A DNA stretch of 45,083 nucleotides from a bacterium (GTDB taxonomy: Bacteria > Patescibacteriota > Saccharimonadia > Saccharimonadales > UBA4665): contig JAKBGO010000004.1 of the NCBI GenBank assembly GCA_021833065.1, forward strand, positions 1 to 45,083, read 5' to 3'. The position numbers and the translations under genes were made by a program. Below, one piece after another: positions 39,328 through 45,083 of this stretch (positions within the stretch are counted from its first letter, which is position 1; the number at the start of each line of letters is the position of its first letter). Under the pieces are notes generated by a model, which was not told the DNA's origin, did not search any database, and saw only the letters and a list, made by a program, of their open reading frames with translations.

Positions 39328-39356
39328 ATTATAGCAGAAAAACCATAACCTGACAA
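39328..39356 (-). promoter_or_regulatory. Strong promoter of DEAD-box helicase
   Basis: On the minus strand TTGTCA (39356-39351), 17-nt spacer, TATAAT (39333-39328). The predicted start near 39320 gives a leader of about 87 nt, almost all of it the hairpin described at 39241-39310. This is one of the strongest promoters in the window and one of the few with a long leader. Confidence 0.8.
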
Positions 39357-39379
39357 ATAAGACTCCAAAAACAGGGAAA

Positions 39380-39832
39380 TTAAGACTGAAGAGACTTCAA
39401 ATCGCTTATTATTTCTTCGGCATGATCCTTCGAATCAACCCCAATAAATTCCTTAACAATTTTACCGTCAGGGTTAATTATAAAAGTATTTCGATTGGTG
39501 CCTAAATACTCCTTACCCATAAACTTCTTCGGTTTCCAGGAGTCATAAGCTTCTATCACTTCGTGAGAAGGATCGCTTAATAAAGTAAAGTTCAGATGGT
39601 ACTTATCGGAAAACTTTTTATGAGAAGATACGGAATCTTTACTGATACCTACAACCGCAGCCAATTGTTCAATATCGGCTCGGGCGTCTCGGAAATTACA
39701 GGCTTCCTTAGTGCATCCCGGAGTATCGTCTTTGGGATAAAAATATAGGACTAACCACTTTCCTCGGTAATCCTTCAAGCTATGATATTCTCCGTTTTGG
39801 TCTTGCAAATTAAAATCTGGAGCGTCTTTCAT
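39380..39832 (-). CDS. bcp: Bcp-type peroxiredoxin
   Basis: This is a 150-aa thiol peroxidase of the BCP/PrxQ family that reduces hydrogen and organic peroxides with electrons from thioredoxin. The motif DDTPGCTKEACNFRD has the peroxidatic Cys40 and resolving Cys45 five residues later, as in typical atypical-two-Cys BCP. VVGISKDSVSSHKKF and NRNTFIINPDGKIV complete the fold. The start is ATG 39832 (MKDAPDFNLQ), 7 nt after TATAAT on the minus strand (39845-39840); the track Met at 39838 is only one base after the box. The enzyme would protect a host-associated, low-redundancy cell from oxidative stress. Confidence 0.96.
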   Translation of the reverse strand: MKDAPDFNLQDQNGEYHSLKDYRGKWLVLYFYPKDDTPGCTKEACNFRDARADIEQLAAVVGISKDSVSSHKKFSDKYHLNFTLLSDPSHEVIEAYDSWKPKKFMGKEYLGTNRNTFIINPDGKIVKEFIGVDSKDHAEEIISDLKSLQS

Positions 39833-39898
39833 ATTCATTATTATAACTTTTAAAGCTAATTTTTCGTATTTAATTTAGCTACTTGTTAAAATTTAAGA

Positions 39899-40462
39899 AT
39901 GAACTTGGCATACAATAAATCAATTAGTCGCTTAAAGCGGTTATACGTAGATTTTCCAGACATTTCTCATGATTGGGAACACTCAAAAAGAGTCGCACGA
40001 ATCAGCGTTGCCATAGCTAGAAATATAGGCTACCAAGACATCGATTTTATCAAACTTGCAGCTCTCTGGCACGACAGTGCTAGGACTCAAGGCTTTGAAG
40101 CTGAACACGAAAAAGAGGGGGCGCAGCTTGCTAAAAACGACTTATTAAACCATGGTCTAGATAATTTGACGGCCGATAAACTTTATCAGGCGATCAGATT
40201 TCATAATATTTCTGACAAACCTGAGGCTATCGAGGGTAAAATAGTTCAGGATGCAGACATACTGGATCTATTTAACATTTCGAGATGGAAAAAATGTCGA
40301 AAATCCGGTTGGAATAATTCATATCAAACGACTTTCGAAGACGCTTACAATTTGTTAGAAAATTACCCAGAAAGATTTAACTTTGACTATTCAAAAAAAA
40401 TTTTTAATAAAATAAAGACCGAATTTCAACACTATTTTGTTCGACAGAATCAAAATTTCTAA
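39899..40462 (+). CDS. HD-domain phosphohydrolase
   Basis: This is a 187-aa HD-superfamily protein. ISHDWEHSKRVARIS supplies the first His, AALWHDSAR is the HD pair, IRFHNISD and QDADILDLF provide the later metal ligands. This is the compact HD layout seen in small nucleotidases and in YfbR/YedJ-like proteins. The start ATG 39899 follows TAAAAT by 6 nt, another leaderless arrangement, divergent from the bcp promoter. Substrate unknown. Confidence 0.9.
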   Translation: MNLAYNKSISRLKRLYVDFPDISHDWEHSKRVARISVAIARNIGYQDIDFIKLAALWHDSARTQGFEAEHEKEGAQLAKNDLLNHGLDNLTADKLYQAIRFHNISDKPEAIEGKIVQDADILDLFNISRWKKCRKSGWNNSYQTTFEDAYNLLENYPERFNFDYSKKIFNKIKTEFQHYFVRQNQNF

Positions 40463-40468
40463 AATACA

Positions 40469-41200
40469 CTAATTTACATCTATTCTCATAAAAGCTTCGG
40501 CGTATTTGTAACCGCTTTTTTCACCCAGAACCGACGACCATTGCTTGATCATCTTTTCGACGCCGTCTAAATCAGGGACCTGGCTGACATGTTCTCTTAA
40601 AGCGGCAACTTTCTTATCGATTGTATCTGATATATCAACAAAGTAATTATGCTGCTCAAAATTTGTCAGAAGTACGGTTTTTACCTTATGGGGGAGATAG
40701 CCTTCGCTGAATAATTGTGGAAATGCCATGTGATCTCTGGCTAAAGGAAATACGGCATCAAGAGCAATTTGGCCGGCGGCCCGGTGATCGGGATGATTAA
40801 TAAAACCCCTGAGCGGAGAATAGAGAACTGAAGGATCCATTGTCACTACCACATCCGGCCTAACCGTGCGAATGACTTTTACGACGTCTTTTTTGGCATC
40901 CATTGTAATCTGAAGCGCGCCGTCAGGATAACCTAAAAATGTTACATTTTCTTCTTTAGAACCAAGCGCTTTTAGTGCAGACCGTTGCTCGGCCTCTCTA
41001 GTCTTGGCCAGTTCCAGAGGAGAAGCGTTGTAGTCAGAAGATCCTTGACTGCCGTCGGTCATTATTAAGTAATGGATTTCAGCGCCTTGACTAGCAAACT
41101 TAGCCATCGTGCCAGATGAACTGAAATCCAAGTCATCTGGATGAGCCGCTATTCCTAAAACTATTTTTGGTGTTAATTCATCGAATTGTTTATTATCCAT
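40469..41200 (-). CDS. PIG-L/LmbE family deacetylase
   Basis: This is a 243-aa zinc-dependent N-acetylglucosamine-type deacetylase of the PIG-L/LmbE family. It has GIAAHPDDLDFSSSG (AHPDD at 19-23), IMTDGSQGSSD, REAEQRSALKALG and the later NHPDHRAAG with the second metal-binding His. Family members deacetylate GlcNAc-linked inositol, lincosamide intermediates or bacillithiol precursors. The start ATG follows TAGAAT by 6 nt on the minus strand. It converges with the HD gene 6 nt away. The real acceptor cannot be told, but carbohydrate N-deacetylation is likely. Confidence 0.93.
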   Translation of the reverse strand: MDNKQFDELTPKIVLGIAAHPDDLDFSSSGTMAKFASQGAEIHYLIMTDGSQGSSDYNASPLELAKTREAEQRSALKALGSKEENVTFLGYPDGALQITMDAKKDVVKVIRTVRPDVVVTMDPSVLYSPLRGFINHPDHRAAGQIALDAVFPLARDHMAFPQLFSEGYLPHKVKTVLLTNFEQHNYFVDISDTIDKKVAALREHVSQVPDLDGVEKMIKQWSSVLGEKSGYKYAEAFMRIDVN

Positions 41201-41307
41201 TAGACTATTCTATCATTAAAAACATCTAGCTTAAGAACCAAAAAGTTTAGATAAAAAATTTAGTAGACGGCATATATTCTGAATATTTTGAGGAGTATAA
41301 TTAGAGT

Positions 41308-41709
41308 ATGAAAAAAATTTTTAATCACATGTGGCAGTCTTATACTTTTTTTATAATCTTAGTGGCAGTCATCGGACTTTTCATATTTTATTTAGGAGAT
41401 TACTTTGCTCTTAGCAGAATGACCATAGTCCAAGTAACGCCCAGTCAACTTTCAAGCGCAATGGACAATGACGACTTTTTCTCAAAGTTCCGATATGACA
41501 CAGTAGTTTTCGATGGTTTGGTAACCAGCGTCTACAAATACGGTAACACTCAAGTTGCAGGTATTTACACTAATACAAAGTTTAAATTAAATTGCCAGAT
41601 CACTCTAAACCAAGTAGCGGTCGGCCGGACATACCATTTTATGTCTGAAGCTTACAGAGCTAGCCGACAAACAAATGGCGTCTTGCTTCATAACTGTATG
41701 TCATTCTAG
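41308..41709 (+). CDS. Membrane-anchored hypothetical protein, possible OB-fold domain
   Basis: This is a 133-aa protein with one hydrophobic N-terminal helix (about residues 11-34, SYTFFIILVAVIGLFIFYLG) and an external domain of mostly strands: VVFDGLVTSVYKYG, QVAGIYTNTKFKLNCQ, YHFMSEAYRASRQTNGVLLH. Two Cys in the outer domain could form a disulphide. The strand pattern and VGRTYHF element recall small OB-fold tRNA_anti-like lipoprotein domains, but this is a weak match. TATAAT lies 6 nt before the ATG. The YdeI-like gene starts immediately after its stop. Confidence 0.65.
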   Translation: MKKIFNHMWQSYTFFIILVAVIGLFIFYLGDYFALSRMTIVQVTPSQLSSAMDNDDFFSKFRYDTVVFDGLVTSVYKYGNTQVAGIYTNTKFKLNCQITLNQVAVGRTYHFMSEAYRASRQTNGVLLHNCMSF

Positions 41710-42237
41710 ATGAAATACGAGATTGAAATAAAAGCCAAGCCCTATCACTTAAACGGGTTCAACATTGTCAGAATCCCTGGAGAATACAGCAACAAATTCT
41801 CATCAAGAGGGCAAGTTATGGTAGAAGGATTAATAAATAACATGCCTTTTAAATCTCCTCTTGAGCCAGACGGTAATTTTGGTCATTGGTTTGATCTTAA
41901 TAAAGTAGGCTTTAAGATCGAAGATTTTTCCAAGCCAGTAGAGATTAAACTAAATCAGATTAAAGATTGGATCGAACCGACATTGCCACTGGATATCGAA
42001 AAAAGTTTAAAATCGGAAAAAGATCTTTTCAGCCTGTGGAAAACATTCACTCCAATGGCCAGGTGGGAGTGGATTAGATGGATTAATTCGACTGGAAATT
42101 CTGAAACCAGAACTAAACGCATAAAGGTCGCTATCGACAAAATGTACAAGGGTGAAAGAAGACCTTGTTGCTGGAATAGGAACCTTTGCAGCGAACCACT
42201 AGTCTCAAAAAACGGCATATTAATAACGGCCGAATAG
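41710..42237 (+). CDS. YdeI/OmpD-associated family protein (DUF1905-like)
   Basis: This is a 175-aa soluble protein. The first ~90 residues contain VRIPGEYSNKFSSRGQVMVE and SPLEPDGNFGHWFDLNK, the DUF1905-like beta domain. The rest contains LFSLWKTFTPMARWEWIRWI and TKRIKVAIDKMYKGERRPCC, the YdeI/OmpD-associated helical region. Members are reported in polymyxin or bacteriocin tolerance in other bacteria, but no mechanism is known here. Its ATG immediately follows the preceding gene's TAG, so the two are likely co-translated. Two adjacent cysteines (PCCW) and one further Cys lie near the end. Confidence 0.82.
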   Translation: MKYEIEIKAKPYHLNGFNIVRIPGEYSNKFSSRGQVMVEGLINNMPFKSPLEPDGNFGHWFDLNKVGFKIEDFSKPVEIKLNQIKDWIEPTLPLDIEKSLKSEKDLFSLWKTFTPMARWEWIRWINSTGNSETRTKRIKVAIDKMYKGERRPCCWNRNLCSEPLVSKNGILITAE

Positions 42238-42327
42238 CCTTTGTTTTTTGTCTTGATTTTGATTGTTTCGTGGTAGTACAATTCAGTTATAAGTATAAGT
42301 GGGTGGGAGAAATAAGGAGTAAAACTT

Positions 42328-42774
42328 ATGCCTAGCCCAACGGAAGAAACAAAATTAAATCCAAAGGTATTTTTATGGCCAATTGGATATTTAGTAGTGT
42401 TAGTTATTCTAGCATTGCTTTACGGTGCTAACTACAGTAGTATGCCATCATATATTAGAGAGCCTCTTGGCACAATGCCATTGTCAGTAGTTTGGTTTGG
42501 AGCATTAGGTGGAGTTATGATTAGCCTCCACGGTATATTCAATAAGGAAGGCTCCTCGTCATGGCACGCCTTCAGTGGAGTCATGGGAGCTGTCTTTGGC
42601 GTAGTCAGCTATCTAGCTTTAGTTCTAATAATTAAGGCTTCCACTAACTCGTCATCAGTTGCGCTAAACACAGTTACGTTTGATCTAATCGCATTTGTCG
42701 CCGGTTTCGGGCAGAAACAATTTCAAATTGTTCTGAAGAAATTGTCCGGACTGCTTTTCAGTCAAAACGACTAA
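42328..42774 (+). CDS. Small polytopic membrane protein
   Basis: This is a 148-aa protein with three hydrophobic segments (about residues 13-34, 50-70 and 82-105) and a moderately hydrophobic stretch near 116-132. I do not recognise a family. The start ATG 42328 has AAGGAG 9 nt upstream, a true Shine-Dalgarno gene in contrast to many neighbours. A perfect 13-bp terminator hairpin follows 19 nt after the stop. The short basic region KKLSGLLF near the end suggests the C-terminus is cytoplasmic. Confidence 0.7.
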   Translation: MPSPTEETKLNPKVFLWPIGYLVVLVILALLYGANYSSMPSYIREPLGTMPLSVVWFGALGGVMISLHGIFNKEGSSSWHAFSGVMGAVFGVVSYLALVLIIKASTNSSSVALNTVTFDLIAFVAGFGQKQFQIVLKKLSGLLFSQND

Positions 42775-42792
42775 AATAAAACTAATCAAAAT

Positions 42793-42828
42793 AAGAACTA
42801 ACAGATAATCGTCTGTTAGTTCTTTAAA
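42793..42828. terminator. Bidirectional rho-independent terminator
   Basis: AAGAACTAACAGA (42793-42805) pairs perfectly with TCTGTTAGTTCTT (42812-42824) over the loop TAATCG, giving 13 bp. AT-rich flanks on both sides provide U tracts in either direction. It lies between the convergent membrane-protein gene and the ADP-ribosylglycohydrolase gene. Confidence 0.9.
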
Positions 42829-42829
42829 T

Positions 42830-43828
42830 TTAACGGGTCAAAGCTCTGTCAACCAATTTCTGTCCCGTCTGAATCAGAAGATCTAAATCCTCTAAGAGAT
42901 CGATATCGCTTGGCATATCAATGTCTCCATGTAGCATTACTGACATCCCGCCAACTATCGAGGCCACACTGTCGGTATCGCCTCCAAAATTGACAGCCTC
43001 AAAAATATTTTCCGAAAATTTATCATTATTATTAAAAACTCCGTAAGCTAAAACCAAGGTCTCAGGCGCAAAAAAACCACCTTTTGGCGCCAACTTATTA
43101 ATAACCGTTTGATTGATATTTTTATACTTTGACAGGCTAGCCAGGCTTTGTGACGTAATATTTTTCGCTTCCGGATACTGTTTTTCATAATATTTTGCCT
43201 TACTAGAAGCAAAATCTATAACTTCACCTGATTTGATTCTATCCTCTATTAAAGCCACTAAAACATCGCGATGTACCAGTGAAGTGACAACTGCCAAATC
43301 ACTGTCATGAGTCATTCTAGTTAGTATCTCTATAGTATTTCTGTCATTTGAACTAAACGTTAGAAACTGCCAAAAAGCTAGCGGAGCTAATTTCATTAAA
43401 ACTCCGTTGCCGGCTCTACTCTTATCACCACTGTTATATGGGCTATGACTTTTTGTTTTTAACCTGTTAACGCTTTGCCATGTTGATTTACCCCAACCAC
43501 GGGGAATAACTTCATTATTATGAGTAATCAAGGGAGTAGACTCTAAAGCTTTGACATGTTCATTAGCGATTGAATCTATATTAAATTCACCCGATAAAAT
43601 CAAAGAATTAGCAATCGCTAAAGACAGCTGGGTATCGTCGCTCCAGGTCCCGGCTTTGGACTTATCAAAATAAGGGTTGTCTATGTCGAGCAAATGATCG
43701 ACACTTCCGTACTGCTTCTTTATTTCTTGAGCTGTTTTAGTTTCTACAGCTAACCCAGCAGAATCACCGTAAGCGATGGCAACCAATAAATTCTTACCAA
43801 TTTTTTGAACTTTTGATATCGTGTTCAC
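42830..43828 (-). CDS. ADP-ribosylglycohydrolase family protein
   Basis: This is a 332-aa enzyme of the ARH/DraG family that removes ADP-ribose from proteins or other targets, using two magnesium ions. N-terminal AIAYGDSAGLAVE, GTWSDDTQLSLA with metal-binding residues, and C-terminal FGGDTDSVASIVGGM with the DTDS element are all present. The length is usual. The start is GTG 43828, 6 nt after a TATATA box on the minus strand. No ADP-ribosyltransferase is seen near it. It might reverse modification made by the host or by a toxin, but this is speculation. Confidence 0.95.
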   Translation of the reverse strand: MNTISKVQKIGKNLLVAIAYGDSAGLAVETKTAQEIKKQYGSVDHLLDIDNPYFDKSKAGTWSDDTQLSLAIANSLILSGEFNIDSIANEHVKALESTPLITHNNEVIPRGWGKSTWQSVNRLKTKSHSPYNSGDKSRAGNGVLMKLAPLAFWQFLTFSSNDRNTIEILTRMTHDSDLAVVTSLVHRDVLVALIEDRIKSGEVIDFASSKAKYYEKQYPEAKNITSQSLASLSKYKNINQTVINKLAPKGGFFAPETLVLAYGVFNNNDKFSENIFEAVNFGGDTDSVASIVGGMSVMLHGDIDMPSDIDLLEDLDLLIQTGQKLVDRALTR

Positions 43829-43933
43829 TCAACATATATAACAATTAAAAGCTAGAATTTCAATTAATACAGTATGATCTTTACAGCAAAATTTAAGATA
43901 TTTACTGTTATTATAGAGAAGATAGGAGCATTA

Positions 43934-44506
43934 ATGAACCAATGGCATCACCACCATCACTTTTCTTATAACGAAGAAGAGCGCAGGAGAAATCAAAACC
44001 CTGAAAAGATATTATTAGAAGCCGGGCTGAAAGAAGGTATGGTTTTTGCCGATATCGGCTGCAATGATGGTTTTTTCTCGATTCCAGCCAGTAGAATAGT
44101 CGGTAAAAATGGTAAGGTTATCGCAAATGACGTCAATGATGAGGCGCTTGAGAGTTTAAGACAAAAATTCATCAATGAGGGTTTTTCCAGTTATGAAATT
44201 ATTGTCGGTCCAGCTGAAAATTTAAAATTAGAAGCAAACTCGATTGATTTTATTTTTTTCGGCATAGTTTTGCATGATTTCAACAATCCACTAAAAGTAT
44301 TAGACATATCCAAATCTGCACTCACAGATAATGGCATTGTATATGACTTTGATTGGCGTAAGGATTCTCAGAAAAACGGACCGCCAACAAACATCAGACT
44401 TAGTATAGAAGATGTCAAGAATATGTCAGAGACTCAAGGGCTCAAAGTATTATCGTCAAAGAATCTAGACGAGAATTTTTACCAAGTGATTATTTCCAAA
44501 AACTGA
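43934..44506 (+). CDS. Class I SAM-dependent methyltransferase with N-terminal His run
   Basis: This is a 190-aa methyltransferase. VFADIGCNDGFFSIPAS is motif I, KVIANDVNDEALE gives motif II, IVGPAENLKLEANSIDFIFF motifs III-IV and LHDFNNPLKVLDISKSAL the following helix. The N-terminus MNQWHHHHHFSYNEEERRRN has five consecutive His, unusual for a natural protein. I use ATG 43934 with AGGAG 7 nt upstream rather than the track start 43874. It is close to UbiE-like small-molecule or arsenite-type methyltransferases in general layout but lacks their Cys residues. Substrate unknown. It converges with the surface repeat gene; their stop codons are adjacent. Confidence 0.9.
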   Translation: MNQWHHHHHFSYNEEERRRNQNPEKILLEAGLKEGMVFADIGCNDGFFSIPASRIVGKNGKVIANDVNDEALESLRQKFINEGFSSYEIIVGPAENLKLEANSIDFIFFGIVLHDFNNPLKVLDISKSALTDNGIVYDFDWRKDSQKNGPPTNIRLSIEDVKNMSETQGLKVLSSKNLDENFYQVIISKN

Positions 44507-45083
44507 TTAAAGTCCGAAGTGCGTAGGAGAAGGCTTACTATTTGGCGTTTTTGAAGTAGGGGAAGCTTCGGCAATCGGAGCGCCCGTTCCAGTGCTTGAA
44601 CCAGCAACCCAACCGGTTCCATCGGGGTTAGTGTTACTTGCTTGTGGATTGCTAGATACAACCACACCCCCATTACCCGGACCTGCTGTCGCATCTACAT
44701 GATGCATTATATTAGCGGAGTAGCTTGAGCCAGAAGGAAAAGGAGGACGACCGTGAATAGAACCAGCCTCTTTAGGAGTAACACTATTTATAGTTGGATC
44801 ATACACTAGTGGGCGTCCGCTATATGGATTTAAGTTTTTAGGTAAGATATTATTAACGTCTGTTGTGGTCGGAGAAGTTGATCCGGCCGAAGGTGTTGAA
44901 TCAGAAGTTGGTGAAGTTGTACCAACAGCACCGATTGTTGGTGGTGTCGGAGTAAAGGTCGGAGAAGTTGATCCGGCCGAAGGTGTTGAATCAGAAGTTG
45001 GTGAAGTTGTACCAACAGCACCGATTGTTGGTGGTGTCGGAGTAAAGGTCGGAGAAGTTGATCCGGCCGAAGGTGTTGAATCA
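44507..45083 (-). CDS. Thr/Ser/Pro-rich repeat protein, C-terminal part (5' end outside window)
   Basis: On the minus strand one frame is open from the right window edge to TAA at 44509-44507, at least 191 residues. The track shows only the part after an internal Met. The upstream part is a tandem repeat of 30 residues, TSPTFTPTPPTIGAVGTTSP then TSDSTPSAGS, followed by a non-repetitive C-terminus (NPYSGRPLVYDPTINSVTPK, GAPIAEASPTSKTPNS). The composition, rich in Thr, Ser, Pro and Gly and without Cys, suits a secreted or cell-wall stalk that may be glycosylated. No sorting signal is visible at the C-terminus (it ends PSPTHFGL), so anchoring must be N-terminal. Confidence 0.75.
   Translation of the reverse strand, partial: DSTPSAGSTSPTFTPTPPTIGAVGTTSPTSDSTPSAGSTSPTFTPTPPTIGAVGTTSPTSDSTPSAGSTSPTTTDVNNILPKNLNPYSGRPLVYDPTINSVTPKEAGSIHGRPPFPSGSSYSANIMHHVDATAGPGNGGVVVSSNPQASNTNPDGTGWVAGSSTGTGAPIAEASPTSKTPNSKPSPTHFGL
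44868..45083 (-). repeat. 90-bp perfect tandem repeat
   Basis: GTCGGAGAAGTTGATCCGGC begins at 44868, 44958 and 45048, so the period is 90 bp. The two complete units are identical in sequence and the third runs off the edge. The absence of silent changes shows recent expansion or continuous homogenisation, and means copy number is uncertain in a short-read assembly. Confidence 0.95.

Noticed and set aside
44830-45021. 63-aa minus-strand ORF rich in Leu, Gln and His.
   Set aside because: It is a repeat-derived shadow of the Thr/Ser/Pro-rich frame, which alone continues into the non-repetitive C-terminus.
1-45083. CRISPR array or complete insertion sequence.
   Set aside because: No regularly spaced 25-40-nt repeats with unique spacers and no intact transposase with terminal inverted repeats were found; the repeats at 4464 and 44868 are coding tandem repeats.

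Overview
The window most resembles an AT-rich chromosome segment from a member of the Candidate Phyla Radiation, with Candidatus Saccharibacteria the best guess. The evidence is small intergenic gaps, a compact alanyl-tRNA synthetase with no C-terminal domain, many start codons lying 6-8 nt after a TATAAT-like box (leaderless mRNAs), numerous small Nudix, HAD and hydrolase genes, and TGA used as an ordinary stop, which excludes the code-25 lineages Gracilibacteria and SR1. The taxon is inferred from gene character, not from a marker-gene search.

Layout. (1) 1-10.1 kb: a ParB/Srx-like gene running off the left edge, then a complete type I restriction-modification operon hsdM-hsdS-hsdR, flanked by two large unrecognised membrane-anchored proteins. 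The hsdMS genes are compositional mosaics, and HsdS carries a 12-bp tandem repeat in its central spacer. (2) 10.4-11.0 kb: a zinc-ribbon/helix-turn-helix protein of mobile-element type. (3) 11.2-19.8 kb: a compact divergent locus that looks biosynthetic. Leftward: AroE-like dehydrogenase, TIM-barrel isomerase-like protein, CofE-like glutamyl ligase. Rightward: Gfo/Idh-like oxidoreductase, archaeal-type S-adenosylmethionine synthetase, HPr-kinase-like P-loop protein, GT-A glycosyltransferase, methyltransferase. A shortened nucleotide-sugar dehydrogenase-like gene sits at the left. Overlapping or abutting frames show tight co-expression. The product is unknown; this is the best candidate here for an undescribed system.

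(4) 19.8-30 kb: a gene-turnover zone. It holds a toxin-antitoxin operon with a metallophosphoesterase, alpha/beta hydrolases, three Nudix genes (one frameshifted), two nearly identical GtrA genes, an ABC-F protein, a short YcaO-like protein, a PQ-loop membrane protein, an Asp/Glu racemase and gene fragments. It is punctuated by four degenerate copies of a sequence that once encoded a peptide like WLDEKFLNIILNEDILIDIK, all in the same orientation and about 3 kb apart.

(5) 30-45 kb: housekeeping and small-enzyme genes. These are an HhH-GPD-like protein, AlaRS, two HAD phosphatases, a Ham1-like NTP pyrophosphatase, an ABC exporter with a DUF6624-like partner, a DEAD-box helicase with a striking RBS-sequestering hairpin, Bcp peroxiredoxin, an HD hydrolase, a PIG-L deacetylase, a YdeI-like protein, an ADP-ribosylglycohydrolase, a methyltransferase, and a Thr/Ser/Pro-rich protein with perfect 90-bp repeats running off the right edge. 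No complete tRNA, rRNA, CRISPR array or intact insertion sequence was found by eye.
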